Shown in pieces: positions 48,698 through 57,336 of a DNA stretch of 64,000 nt. Under the pieces are notes generated by a model. That model was not told the origin of the DNA, searched no databases, and saw only the letters and a list, made by a program, of their open reading frames with translations. Where the stretch lies: assembly GCF_001590865.1 (NCBI RefSeq), contig NZ_BBUY01000023.1, positions 1-64,000 of the forward strand, read 5' to 3'. Source of the DNA: Streptomyces sp. NBRC 110611 (lineage in GTDB: Bacteria; Actinomycetota; Actinomycetes; Streptomycetales; Streptomycetaceae). Positions within the stretch are counted from its first letter, which is position 1, and each line of letters opens with the position of its first letter. Both the position numbers and the translations under genes were made by a program.

Positions 48698-50323
48698 ATG
48701 GCCGTTCCCTGGCGCCGTATCGCGGTGCCCGCCGCCGCAGTCGGCGTACTCGTCCCCGCCGCCCTCGGCACCCATGCCCTGCTCTCGGGCTCCGGCAATT
48801 CCGGCGAAACTCCCGTCGGGATACGGGCCACCGGGTCCGCCGACCCGGACAGCGCGCCGGACGACAGCACGAGCGCCGCCAACCCGGAGGGTGGCGCCGT
48901 CGTCGCCAAGCCCTCCACCGCCCCCGCCGGTGCCGGCCGTTCGGTTCCCGTACGGCTCTCGTCGTACGACGCCCGCAACAAGCGGGCGGTGCTGAAGCCG
49001 GCCGACGGCAAGACCGTGCGCAAGGGCGATGTCATCGCCGCCGCGCCCAACCGGCACGCCCCGTCGGGGGCGCTGTTCAAGGTGGGCGAGGTCACCGGGT
49101 CCCAGGGTGGCGAGGTCCGGGTGACCACGGTCCCCGCGACGCTGCCTGAGCTGCTGGGCGACCAGAAGGTGGACCAGCGGGCGGCGCTGCGAGCCGGTGA
49201 GCTCACCGTCAAGCCGCTCTCTTCCGGCGTCACCGTGCAGCAGCCGCCGGCCGGCGGTGACAAGGACAGCGGTACCCCGGCCGCGCCGTCGGACGGCGCG
49301 ACTCCGTCGCCCGACGGTGCGAGCCCGTCGCCCGGCGGCACCGGTGGCGCCGACGCCGGAGTCACCACCGGTGGTGCGGGCGAGAGCACGCCGCCCGCGG
49401 GTTCACCCAGCCCGTCGGCTTCCGCTTCCGCCTCCGCCTCCGGCGCGGCACGCGATCAGCTCACCCGCTCCGGCGCCCGTGCGGCGCACACCGTCTCGCT
49501 CGCCTCGTCGCGTACCGGTGCGCTGTCGCCCGCTGCGGCGAAGGCCGCGTCGAAGACGCCCGCCGGTCTGCGGCTCGGGGTCAATGTGCCGCTGCCGAAG
49601 GGCGTGGAGGCGACCGGTAAGTCGCCGGCCCGGCTGTCCGGCGAGGTGACGTTCCGGCCCGAGCTGATCTTCCAATACCAGAAGCGCGGCGGGCTGAACC
49701 TGCTGCCGGAGCGCGCGGCCATCGGCCTCGGCGGCTCCTACGGTTACGCCTGGCAGGTGCACGGTAAGGTGCGCGGAACGGCGGACACCGGGGAGACCGC
49801 GGTGCCGTTGGCGGCAGTCACCGGACGGCACGTCTTCTGGGTGGGCCCCGTCCCGGTCGTGGTCAGCACCGAGGTCACCTTCACCTACCGCTTCACCGCC
49901 GACGGCAGTATCGAGCTCGACGCGGACCAGCGCACCTCCGGTTCGTTCGCCGTCGGCGCGAACTACGACCGCGCGCACGGGTGGCAGCCGCTGCACAAGG
50001 CGCAACAGCAGACCAAGGGCGCCGCACCCCGGGTGGCGGGCGCGGCCTCCGCGACCGCCCGCGTCGGGGCGCGCGCCCAGGTGTTCCTCTACGACACGGC
50101 GGGCGTCGGCGGCGATCTCTCCGTCCACCTCACCGGACGGGCCGCGGCGGCCACCGACGGCGGCGCTCCGGCCTGGGCGCTGAGCGCGGGCTACGACCTG
50201 AAGACCGAGCTGATGCTGCAACTGAAGATCTTCGGCATCGAGATCGTGGACCTCAGGACCACCCCCTTCGCCCTGCACGACGAGCGCAAGCTCTTCGGCA
50301 GCGGAAAGCTGCCGCCTGTCTGA
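48698..50323 (+). CDS. Large secreted or cell-wall-associated protein of unknown function
   Basis: The 541-residue product from ATG 48698 (AAGGA upstream) has a signal or anchor (IAVPAAAVGVLVPAALGTHALL), a first soluble region (about 85-175, SVPVRLSSYDARNKRAVLKPADGKTVRKGDVIAA), a long Ser/Pro/Gly/Ala linker with SPSPSASASASAS, and a C-terminal beta-rich region of about 230 residues (VTFRPELIFQYQK, HVFWVGPVPVVVSTEVTFTYRFTADGS). It carries no known enzymatic motif. Divergent from the PucR gene. Confidence 0.75.
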   Translation: MAVPWRRIAVPAAAVGVLVPAALGTHALLSGSGNSGETPVGIRATGSADPDSAPDDSTSAANPEGGAVVAKPSTAPAGAGRSVPVRLSSYDARNKRAVLKPADGKTVRKGDVIAAAPNRHAPSGALFKVGEVTGSQGGEVRVTTVPATLPELLGDQKVDQRAALRAGELTVKPLSSGVTVQQPPAGGDKDSGTPAAPSDGATPSPDGASPSPGGTGGADAGVTTGGAGESTPPAGSPSPSASASASASGAARDQLTRSGARAAHTVSLASSRTGALSPAAAKAASKTPAGLRLGVNVPLPKGVEATGKSPARLSGEVTFRPELIFQYQKRGGLNLLPERAAIGLGGSYGYAWQVHGKVRGTADTGETAVPLAAVTGRHVFWVGPVPVVVSTEVTFTYRFTADGSIELDADQRTSGSFAVGANYDRAHGWQPLHKAQQQTKGAAPRVAGAASATARVGARAQVFLYDTAGVGGDLSVHLTGRAAAATDGGAPAWALSAGYDLKTELMLQLKIFGIEIVDLRTTPFALHDERKLFGSGKLPPV

Positions 50324-50340
50324 TCCCGCGGTGTTCCGTC

Positions 50341-50370
50341 CGCCCGGGTGAGCCGTGTCTCACCCGGGCG
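50341..50370 (+). terminator. Terminator after the large secreted protein gene
   Basis: An 11-bp perfect stem (CGCCCGGGTGA with TCACCCGGGCG) and an 8-nt loop lie 17 bp after the stop. Confidence 0.8.
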
Positions 50371-50384
50371 GTGCCGCTTGTCTG

Positions 50385-50398
50385 TGCAACAAGTTGCA
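50385..50398. promoter_or_regulatory. Candidate operator for the acyl-CoA dehydrogenase gene
   Basis: TGCAACAAGTTGCA is a 14-bp perfect palindromic arm pair (TGCAAC, 2-bp spacer, GTTGCA) located 45-58 bp upstream of the ATG. A TetR-type regulator is likely, but no regulator gene is directly adjacent. Confidence 0.55.
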
Positions 50399-50442
50399 TA
50401 GAAGGATCGGGGGCGACCCTCGAGCCGGAAAGGCGCACACCC

Positions 50443-52164
50443 ATGGCGGATCCGCTGCTGTTCCACCCGCACACCTACGACCCGGCGCACTTCGACCCCG
50501 AGACCCGCAGGCTGCTGCGCGCCACCGTCGACTGGTTCGAGGCCCGCGGCAAGCGGAAGCTCATCGAGGACTACCGCTCCCGCGCCTGGCTGGCGGATTT
50601 CCTCGCCTTCGCCGCCGAGGAAGGGCTGTTCGCCACCTTCCTCACCCCCGCCTCCGCCGCCGACGGGCAGCCGGACCGGCGCTGGGACACCGCCCGGATC
50701 GCCGCCCTCAACGAGATATTCGGCTTCTACGGGCTCGACTACTGGTACGCCTGGCAGGTCACCATCCTCGGCCTCGGCCCGGTCTGGCAGAGCGACAACG
50801 CCACCGCCCGGGCCCGCGCCGCCGAACTCCTCTCCCAGGGCGAGGTGTTCGCGTTCGGCCTGTCCGAGAAGGCCCACGGTGCCGACATCTACTCCACCGG
50901 CATGCTGCTGGAGCCCGACCAGAACGGCGGCTTCCGGGCCAGCGGGTCCAAGTACTACATCGGCAACGGCAACGCCGCCGGACTCGTCTCCGTCTTCGGC
51001 CGCCGCACCGACATCGAGGGCCCGGACGGCTATGTCTTCTTCGCCGCCGACAGCCGCCACCCCGCATACCACCTCGTCAAGAACGTCGTCGACTCGTCGA
51101 AGTACGTCAGCGAATTCCGCCTCGACGACTACCCGGTCGGCCCCGAGGACATCCTGCACACCGGCCGGGCCGCCTTCGACGCCGCCCTCAACACCGTCAA
51201 CGTCGGCAAGTTCAACCTCTGCACCGCGTCGATCGGCATCTGCGAGCACGCGATGTACGAGGCGGTCACCCACGCCCACCACCGGGTCCTCTACGGCCGT
51301 CCCGTCACCGCCTTCCCGCACGTGCGCCGTGAGCTGACCGATGCCTACGTCCGCCTCGTCGGGATGAAGCTGTTCAGCGACCGCGCCGTCGACTACTTCC
51401 GGTCCGCCGGCCCCGACGACCGCCGCTACCTGCTCTTCAACCCGATGACGAAGATGAAGGTGACCACCGAGGGCGAGAAGGTCATCGACCTGATGTGGGA
51501 CGTCATCGCCGCCAAGGGCTTCGAGAAGGACACCTACTTCGCCCAGGCGGCCACCGAGATCCGGGGCCTGCCGAAGCTGGAGGGCACGGTCCACGTCAAC
51601 CTCGCCCTGATCCTCAAGTTCATGGGCAATCACCTGCTGAACCCGGCCGAGTACGCGCCCGTCCCGGCCCGCCTCGACGCCGCCGATGACACGTTCCTCT
51701 TCCACCAGGGGCCGGCCCGCGGCCTGGGCGCCATCCGCTTCCACGACTGGCGCACCGCCTACGACGCGTACGCCGAGGCCCCCAACGTCGCCCGCTTCCG
51801 CGAACAGGCCGACGCCCTGTGCGAGTTCGTCACCACCGCCGCCCCGGACGAGGAGCAGAGCCGCGACCTCGATCTGCTCCTCTCCGTCGGCCAGCTGTTC
51901 GCGCTCGTCGTCCACGGCCAGCTGATCCTGGAACAGGCGCGCCTGACCGGACTGGACCAGGACGTCCTCGACGAACTCTTCGCCGTCCTCGTCCGCGACT
52001 TCTCCGCGCACGCCGTCGACCTGCACGGCAAGGACTCCGCCACCCCGGAGCAGCAGCGCTGGGCGCTGGCCGCGGTCCGCCGTCCGGTGGTCGACGAGGC
52101 CCGCTCGGCGCGCGTCTGGGAGCGGGTCGAGGCACTGGCCGGTTCCTACGAGATGACTCCGTGA
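50443..52164 (+). CDS. Acyl-CoA dehydrogenase family protein, long form
   Basis: The 573-residue flavoprotein includes an unusual N-terminus (MADPLLFHPHTYDPAHFDPE), FAFGLSEKAHGADIYSTGM (FAD/substrate loop), KYYIGNGNAAGLVSVFGR, VNVGKFNLCTASIGICEHAMYEAVTHAHHR and a long C-terminal helical extension. It is longer than the 380-residue classical acyl-CoA dehydrogenases and resembles the FadE-like long forms of actinobacteria. The substrate is probably a medium- or long-chain acyl-CoA. Single gene with its own operator and a GGAAAGG site upstream. Confidence 0.9.
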   Translation: MADPLLFHPHTYDPAHFDPETRRLLRATVDWFEARGKRKLIEDYRSRAWLADFLAFAAEEGLFATFLTPASAADGQPDRRWDTARIAALNEIFGFYGLDYWYAWQVTILGLGPVWQSDNATARARAAELLSQGEVFAFGLSEKAHGADIYSTGMLLEPDQNGGFRASGSKYYIGNGNAAGLVSVFGRRTDIEGPDGYVFFAADSRHPAYHLVKNVVDSSKYVSEFRLDDYPVGPEDILHTGRAAFDAALNTVNVGKFNLCTASIGICEHAMYEAVTHAHHRVLYGRPVTAFPHVRRELTDAYVRLVGMKLFSDRAVDYFRSAGPDDRRYLLFNPMTKMKVTTEGEKVIDLMWDVIAAKGFEKDTYFAQAATEIRGLPKLEGTVHVNLALILKFMGNHLLNPAEYAPVPARLDAADDTFLFHQGPARGLGAIRFHDWRTAYDAYAEAPNVARFREQADALCEFVTTAAPDEEQSRDLDLLLSVGQLFALVVHGQLILEQARLTGLDQDVLDELFAVLVRDFSAHAVDLHGKDSATPEQQRWALAAVRRPVVDEARSARVWERVEALAGSYEMTP

Positions 52165-52186
52165 TCCCTCGGGACGGCGCGGCCGC

Positions 52187-53377
52187 TCAGGACAGCGCGC
52201 AGTACGCCTTCGTGGCGGCTTCGCCGGTGTGGAGCTGCCCCGGTGTCCCCGCGATCATGTGGTACTCGTTGTTGGCGTGCACCACCTGCCGGCTGCCGTC
52301 CTCGCTCGTCAGCCATTCGCTGAAGTAGCCGAGTACGGCGCCGTTGTGGCCCCAGGCCCACTGTCCGCACGGCAGCTTCAGATGCTCGATGCCGAGCCCG
52401 TATGCGGCGGTTCCCTCGGCGTTCATGGGGACGGTGGTCTTGAGCTCCGCCATCTGCGCGGGCGGCAGCAGCCGCCCGGTCAGCAGTGCCCGCCCGAACG
52501 CGGCCAGGTCGTCCTGGGTCGACACCATCGCACCGGCGGGACCGAAGACCTGGACGTTGGAGGCAGTGACGTCCCTGATGAGGACGCCGACCAGCGGGTA
52601 CATGTAGCCGCGCAGGTAAGTGCCGTACAGGGCCGGGTCGGAGGTGGGGAAGGTGGTGTCGCGCAGGCCGAGCGGCTCGATGATCCGCTGCTTGATCTCG
52701 GTGGCGGCGTCGTTGCCGGTGACCGCCTTGATCACCATGCCCGCCAGGACGTAGTTGGTGTTGGAGTAGCCGAACTTCTGGCCCGGCGCGCTGTTCGGCT
52801 TGTGCTGCTTCAGGGCGATGTTCACCAGCGTCTGCGGCGGCCAGGGCCGGCGGGGGTCGGTGTTGAGGACGTACGGCACGGACACATCCACGCTGCCGGC
52901 GTACTCGGGCAGCCCCGAGGTGTGGTTCAGCAGCTGACGGAGCGTGATCTTCGAGCCGTCGTAGCCGTTGGCGCCGACCGCGCCCGGAAGCCATCTGGCC
53001 ACCGTGTCGTCCAGTGAGAGCCGGTGCTCGCTCTCCAGCTGGAGCAGCACGGTGGCGGTGAAGGCCTTGGTGTTGCTGCCGATCCGGAACCGCGCCTTGG
53101 GGTCGGCGGGCACCTTGGTGGCCAGCGAACCGACGCCCGCGTGCACGTACTGGGTGGTGTCACCCTTGCGTACGAGGCCGATCACGCCCGGGTATCCGTC
53201 GGCGACCCCCTTCTGGGCCCCGGCCCGCAGGATGTCCGCCGGAGTCGGCTCGGCCGCCACCGCCGGACCGGCGCCGATCACGGCGGCGAGGCCGAGCGCC
53301 GCACCCGCGGTGGTCAGACGCAGGGACCACGTACGACGGGACTGCGAACGGTGGGCCTCGGGGCGCCTGGACTTCAT
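52187..53377 (-). CDS. Secreted serine hydrolase, beta-lactamase/D-Ala-D-Ala carboxypeptidase family
   Basis: The 396-residue product from ATG 53375-53377 (AGGAG upstream) has a signal peptide (SLRLTTAGAALGLAAVIGAGPAVA). The class C/penicillin-binding fold shows the nucleophile motif SNTK (about residue 106), YSNTNY as the YxN motif and GHNGAVLGY in place of KTG. Members of this group are DD-peptidases, esterases or beta-lactamase homologues (Streptomyces R61 type). The HNG variant is common in R61-like DD-peptidases. Confidence 0.92.
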   Translation of the reverse strand: MKSRRPEAHRSQSRRTWSLRLTTAGAALGLAAVIGAGPAVAAEPTPADILRAGAQKGVADGYPGVIGLVRKGDTTQYVHAGVGSLATKVPADPKARFRIGSNTKAFTATVLLQLESEHRLSLDDTVARWLPGAVGANGYDGSKITLRQLLNHTSGLPEYAGSVDVSVPYVLNTDPRRPWPPQTLVNIALKQHKPNSAPGQKFGYSNTNYVLAGMVIKAVTGNDAATEIKQRIIEPLGLRDTTFPTSDPALYGTYLRGYMYPLVGVLIRDVTASNVQVFGPAGAMVSTQDDLAAFGRALLTGRLLPPAQMAELKTTVPMNAEGTAAYGLGIEHLKLPCGQWAWGHNGAVLGYFSEWLTSEDGSRQVVHANNEYHMIAGTPGQLHTGEAATKAYCALS

Positions 53378-53529
53378 GGGACTCCTCATGGTGCCGGGGA
53401 CATGTGCCGCCGTCGGATGACGTGAGAGTGCGGCCCAGCGTGACTCGGTCATGCGCCGATGGGGAGCCATTTTCCGGACAAATATCCGAGTGATGGATTT
53501 CTGTGCAAATAGTGCACTAGTGGATGGTT

Positions 53530-54291
53530 CTAGGGCTGCTTCCGCTCGGTGCGGGTGGCTTTGGGGCCCGACGCGGCCATCCCGGCCGCTGTCGGCATGA
53601 AGTCACCGACCAGCTCGTTCAGTTCCCGTACGAGCGGACGCAGCAGCCGGAACCGGGTGAGTGCGATCGCCCGGGCGACGATCGGGGAGATGCGCTCGGC
53701 GAGACGGCGGGTGTTCGCGGAATCGGGGGTGCGGTCGTAGACCCAGAAGAGTACGAGGCCCATCTGCGTCAGCCACATCAACCGGGGCAGCGGTTCGGCG
53801 AGTTCCGGGTCGGCCTTCGTGGTGGACCCGGCCAGCACCCGCCGGTGCACGTCGATCGCGGCATCCCGGGGGCCGGCGGAGTCGGGGGAGAAGGGGCTGA
53901 GCGGGCTCTCGGGGTCGGCGGCGTTCTTGAAGAACTGCGCCGCGAACTCGTGGTACGGCTGGGCGGTGTCCACCCAGGCCAGAAGGACCCCGCGCAGCCG
54001 CGCCGCGAGGTCCTTCTCCGTGGCCAGCACCTCCACGACGGCCGCCTGGTGCTCCTCGGCGATCCGGTCGTAGAACCCCTGGATCAGGTGCTCCTTGGAG
54101 CCGAAGTAGTAGTACGCGTTGCCGACCGAGACACCGGCCTCCTTGGCGACGGCCCGCATCGTGGTCTTGTCGTAACCATGCTCCTGGAAGAGGCGCAGCG
54201 CCGTCTCCATGATCAGGGTCCGGGTCTGCTCGCTCTTCGGGGCGCCCTTCCGCGGGCTCTTCGGGGTCGCCGTCTTCTCCGCCTGTTCCAT
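53530..54291 (-). CDS. TetR family transcriptional regulator
   Basis: The 253-residue product has a Lys/Pro-rich N-terminus, then the TetR HTH (SEQTRTLIMETALRLFQEHGYDKTTMRAVAKEAGVSVGNAYYYFGSKEHLIQGFY split over about residues 20-75) and a helical ligand domain ending with a variable tail. It is the third gene of an operon with a membrane protein and a DCC protein, and two identical-type palindromes lie at the operon promoter. Self-repression of the operon is therefore likely. It starts 10 bp after the DCC stop. Confidence 0.94.
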   Translation of the reverse strand: MEQAEKTATPKSPRKGAPKSEQTRTLIMETALRLFQEHGYDKTTMRAVAKEAGVSVGNAYYYFGSKEHLIQGFYDRIAEEHQAAVVEVLATEKDLAARLRGVLLAWVDTAQPYHEFAAQFFKNAADPESPLSPFSPDSAGPRDAAIDVHRRVLAGSTTKADPELAEPLPRLMWLTQMGLVLFWVYDRTPDSANTRRLAERISPIVARAIALTRFRLLRPLVRELNELVGDFMPTAAGMAASGPKATRTERKQP

Positions 54292-54301
54292 GGCTGCGAG
54301 C

Positions 54302-54901
54302 CTAATCGGGGACGGCGCAGCCACCGGCACAGGCGTCCGGTCCGGCGGCCGGCGCGGCCGTGGGCGGGATGGCGGTCCAGCCGCGGGCGGGGTCGTACAC
54401 CCAGCCGCCGTTCGGGCCGTCGGCCCGCAGGCCCCATGGCGGGGCGGGCGCGGCGGGAGGGGGCTGCCACACGGACGGGACGGGCGTCCGCGTGGCCGCG
54501 TCGCGGTACTTGGCGGCCGCGAGCACGGCCGCCTTCGCCAGCGGCGCGCCCGACGGGGAGCCGAACCGGTGGGACATCGGCCGGTACCCGGCCAGGGACC
54601 ACAGGCACACCACCCACGCCGCCGCCCCCGTGTAGACCTGCCCGGCGTCCCCGACCACGGCGATCTCGCGCAGCGTCGCCGCATGGTCGAGTTCCGGGAA
54701 GCGCCGCCGTGCCTCCCCGGAGCCGGCCGGGACGGGATCCAGCGGTACGAGCTGCCGCTGCCGTACGAGCCAGTTCCGTACGAAGGTGCACAGCGAGCAG
54801 CCGGCGTCGTACAGGACTGTCAGCCGGCGGACCGGGACCGGGGCCGGGGCCGGGGCCCGCAGGCCCCGGTCCCGGTCGTCGAGGGCGGTCAAGGTGCTCA
54901 C
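54302..54901 (-). CDS. DCC family thiol-disulfide oxidoreductase-like protein
   Basis: The 199-residue product has the DCC signature VLYDAGCSLCTFVRNWLVRQ (the CxxC at about 35-38 belongs to the DxxCxxC motif) and a Pro/Ala-rich C-terminus with GGWVYDPARGWTAIPP. DCC (DUF393) proteins are predicted thioredoxin-like but few have tested activity. The GTG start overlaps the upstream stop (GTGA), coupling it to the membrane protein. Confidence 0.93.
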   Translation of the reverse strand: MSTLTALDDRDRGLRAPAPAPVPVRRLTVLYDAGCSLCTFVRNWLVRQRQLVPLDPVPAGSGEARRRFPELDHAATLREIAVVGDAGQVYTGAAAWVVCLWSLAGYRPMSHRFGSPSGAPLAKAAVLAAAKYRDAATRTPVPSVWQPPPAAPAPPWGLRADGPNGGWVYDPARGWTAIPPTAAPAAGPDACAGGCAVPD

Positions 54902-55326
54902 GCCCCCGTGCCCGGCGCGAACGCCCCGTCACCCGGCTTCGTCCAGCCGGTCGGCGCGACCGGCGGCACCTGCTCACGCTCCATCAGCCCGCGGCGCCGG
55001 ATCTTGTTCAGTACGTAGACGTTGCCGAGGTGCAGCACGCCGAGGACCAGCAGGACCACGCCGAGCTTCACCGACAGCGCCTCGACCAGCTCCCGGGCGT
55101 CGTCCACCGCGTCGGCGGAACGCAGGTACAGCGTGACGAAACCGAGATTGACGAGGTAGAAGCCGACCACCAGCAGATGGTTGACGGCGTCGGCGAGCTT
55201 CTCGTTCCCGTGCAGCACATCGGAGAGGAAGATCCGCCCGGCTCGGCTGAGCGTCCGCGCGACCCACACGGTGAGACCGATGCTGATGAGCAGGTAGACG
55301 ACGTACGCGACGACAGTGAGGTCCAT
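54898..55326 (-). CDS. Small integral membrane protein, TetR-regulated operon
   Basis: The 142-residue protein starts MDLTVVAYVVYLLISIGLTVW and has about three hydrophobic segments (VVAYVVYLLISIGLTVWVA, LLVVGFYLVNLGFVTLYL, VVLLVLGVLHLGNVYVL). It ends in a charged region with a Gly/Pro tail. No family is recognised. It is the first gene of the DCC/TetR operon and probably works with the DCC protein in membrane or redox stress. The ATG at 55324-55326 follows GGGGCTGGGG. Confidence 0.82.
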   Translation of the reverse strand: MDLTVVAYVVYLLISIGLTVWVARTLSRAGRIFLSDVLHGNEKLADAVNHLLVVGFYLVNLGFVTLYLRSADAVDDARELVEALSVKLGVVLLVLGVLHLGNVYVLNKIRRRGLMEREQVPPVAPTGWTKPGDGAFAPGTGA

Positions 55327-55339
55327 TCCCCAGCCCCTC

Positions 55340-55400
55340 TTGAACGTGTTCAAAAACTTGCTGTGCCGAGGACTGTAGACCTGCTTTTGAACATGTTCAA
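55340..55400 (-). promoter_or_regulatory. Promoter with two TetR-type operators
   Basis: Two perfect palindromes of the form TTGAAC-2 bp-GTTCAA lie at 55340-55353 and 55387-55400. The distal one supplies a -35 TTGAAC; TACAGT (complement at 55372-55377) is 17 bp further. The repressor would cover the promoter and the transcript start. The TetR of the same operon (53530) is the obvious candidate. Confidence 0.8.
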
Positions 55401-55449
55401 CTCTGGAGGCGGGGGAGGTGGGGTGAGGTGGGGCGGGGCAGGGTGGGGC

Positions 55450-55683
55450 TCAGGCGTGGTCGACGAGCTGCGCATGTCCCTTCTGGCGTGCGCAGTGGGC
55501 GCAGCAGAAGAACTGCCCGTCCGACTGGAGGCCGTGGCCCAGGATGCGGCAGTGGCAGTTCTCGCACACCGGAGCCATCTTCTGGGCGGCACATTCCAGG
55601 CTGTCGAAGATGTGTTCGGCGCCGGCCGCGCGCACCTCGAACGCCATCTCGTAGTCGTTGCCGCACACTTCGCACACCGCCAT
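55450..55683 (-). CDS. Cys-rich zinc-binding protein, prokaryotic-metallothionein-like
   Basis: The 77-residue protein starts MAVCEVCGNDYEMAFEVRAAGAEHIFDSLECAAQ and has CENCHCRILGHGLQ, and CCAHCARQKG near the end: nine Cys and several His that form zinc-knuckle pairs. Such short proteins are often annotated as prokaryotic metallothioneins or zinc-ribbon proteins; the role (metal storage or DNA/protein contact) is not proven. GAGGAG lies upstream of the ATG. Confidence 0.75.
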   Translation of the reverse strand: MAVCEVCGNDYEMAFEVRAAGAEHIFDSLECAAQKMAPVCENCHCRILGHGLQSDGQFFCCAHCARQKGHAQLVDHA

Positions 55684-56160
55684 GGACGAACACTCCTCGC
55701 GCTTGCTTCTCGTGAGCTGTTCCGGGACACGATGAGCCTGAGCCGAGTGCCAGGACGGCGCAAGGCAACGGGCGGCGCCGGCCCGGCCGATCACTCGCCT
55801 GGGCCTGGTTGGGTGTTCTTGATGGTGCCCGCGGCGACTCCGGCCGGATGGCCGGAAGGAGCGTGCGCCCGCAGCGGCGCGCTCCCCGACAAGCGCCGGC
55901 AAGCGCCGATAAGTCTGCCGTGCGCCCTATCGCCGCGTAATGGCGGGGGAATACGCGGCGTAGTGCCGTTCTCACTCTCAAGTGGCATGCGCTCGTCCGG
56001 AAAACGTTCTGGCGTCGGTTCCGTCAAGCGATTCGCGAGAAACGATCAAAAGCAGCAACTATTGACCGAACAGTTGCGTCATCTGTGCAAAGTTGTTTGG
56101 CGAAATACCCGTCCCTGACCGCGGTATGGGGACAGACCACGGGGCTTTGAAGGAGAAGGT
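55684..56160. other. Intergenic region upstream of the graspetide genes
   Basis: About 477 bp. Its right part (after about 55960) is noticeably more A/T-rich than surrounding genes and must contain the precursor promoter; TTGACC at about 56061 could be a -35, but I see no convincing -10. No gene is supported here; a short minus frame (55791-56027) has no ribosome binding site. Confidence 0.5.
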
Positions 56161-56352
56161 ATGCGACCGTTTGCGTTGAGCTACGCCCGCCCGGCGGCGA
56201 AGCCGGAGGCCGCCACGCCGTACACCTACGACGCCGCGCGGCAACTCAACGTCCTGCCCGACGGCCGGCCGGCCACCAGTAGCCGGGCGGTTCTGCTGGC
56301 CACCGGCACCACCGCCTCCACCGCCGGTTCCAAGACGCACTTCGACGATTGA
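56161..56352 (+). CDS. tgmA: Graspetide (ATP-grasp-modified RiPP) precursor peptide, TgmA-like
   Basis: The 63-residue peptide starts MRPFALSYARPAAKPEA and continues PYTYDAARQLNVLPDGRPA, a conserved leader of the family annotated as putative ATP-grasp-modified RiPPs (GRASP_targ/TgmA). The core after about residue 40 is Thr/Ser-rich and ends THFDD: TGTTASTAGSKTHFDD, with Thr/Ser donors and two C-terminal Asp acceptors. This fits ester (or amide) cross-links. AGGAG lies upstream. The ATP-grasp ligase gene starts 6 bp after the stop. Confidence 0.92.
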   Translation: MRPFALSYARPAAKPEAATPYTYDAARQLNVLPDGRPATSSRAVLLATGTTASTAGSKTHFDD

Positions 56353-56358
56353 CCGTCG

Positions 56359-57288
56359 ATGACCGTGCTGGTGCTCACCTGCGAGGAAGACCTGACCGCG
56401 GACATGGTCATCGCGAACCTGCAGGACCGCGGAGTGCCGATCGTCCGCCTCGACCCCGCCGACCTCCCCGGCAGAGTCGCCCTCTCGGCGGACTACGGCG
56501 GCGACGGCTTCCAGGGCTACCTCAGGGCGGACGAACGCATGGTGGGCCTGAGCAGTCTGCGTTCGGTCTGGGTCCGCCGGCCCGGCGCACCGGGTACCCG
56601 TGCCGGAGAACGGTCGGCGTGGCTCACCGCGGAGTCCGAGCAGGCGCTCTACGGCATGCTCACCGCCACCCGGGCCCGCTGGATGAACCATCCCGCGGCC
56701 GCCGCCCAGGCCCGCCACAAGCCCTGGCAGCTCCATATCGCCCAGCAGAGCGGATTCGCCGTGCCCGCCACGCTGATCACCTCGTTCCCCGCGGTCGCCC
56801 GCCGTTTCGCCGCCACGTACCAGGACCTCGTGGTCAAGTCCGTCTCCGGGCAGCACCCCGGCGACCCGCCCATGGTGCTGCCCACGACCCGTATCAGCCC
56901 CGACGCCGACTTCTCCGCGGTCGCGTTCGCCCCGACCCTGCTCCAGCAACTCGTCCCCAAGCAGGCCGACATCCGGCTGACCGGTGTCGGCGGCCGGCTC
57001 TTCGCCGCCCGTAAGGAAGCCGACCCCGACGAGGTGGACAGCCGCTTCACGGAGAACGCCACTTGGAAGCCCGCAGAGGTTCCCGACCTCGTCCGCCGGT
57101 CGGTGACCGCCTACCTGACCACCGCCCAACTCGCCTACGGGGCATTCGACTTCGCCGAGGACCGCGACGGGACCTGGTGGTTCCTCGAATGCAACCAGGG
57201 CGGCCAGTTCGGCTTCATCCAGCTCGACACCGACCAGCCCATCGCCCAGGCCATCGCCGCCTGGCTGGCGGCGTACCCGCCCTCCTGA
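56359..57288 (+). CDS. tgmB: ATP-grasp peptide ligase (graspetide synthetase), TgmB-like
   Basis: The 309-residue product has MTVLVLTCEEDLTADMVI, SVWVRRPGAPG, KSVSGQHP, QQLVPKQADIRLTGVG and the metal/ATP-binding end FDFAEDRDGTWWFLECNQGGQFGFI, typical of MvdC/MvdD-like ligases and annotated as ATP-grasp ribosomal peptide maturase. It binds the precursor leader and forms macrocyclic ester or amide bonds between core side chains. No O-methyltransferase follows, unlike many Tgm loci; a beta-propeller gene on the other strand follows instead. Confidence 0.93.
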   Translation: MTVLVLTCEEDLTADMVIANLQDRGVPIVRLDPADLPGRVALSADYGGDGFQGYLRADERMVGLSSLRSVWVRRPGAPGTRAGERSAWLTAESEQALYGMLTATRARWMNHPAAAAQARHKPWQLHIAQQSGFAVPATLITSFPAVARRFAATYQDLVVKSVSGQHPGDPPMVLPTTRISPDADFSAVAFAPTLLQQLVPKQADIRLTGVGGRLFAARKEADPDEVDSRFTENATWKPAEVPDLVRRSVTAYLTTAQLAYGAFDFAEDRDGTWWFLECNQGGQFGFIQLDTDQPIAQAIAAWLAAYPPS

Positions 57289-57336
57289 GGCCGGGGCATG
57301 GCCTGTTCAAGGCGCTACTGCTGCGAGGCAGCCCGC

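Noticed and set aside
50191..52026. 611-codon minus-strand frame
   Set aside because: Antisense of the acyl-CoA dehydrogenase, which has intact motifs on the plus strand.
53524..56118. 864-codon plus-strand frame across the TetR/DCC region
   Set aside because: Crosses several real minus-strand genes and intergenic operators; low-complexity Arg/Gly/Pro product.
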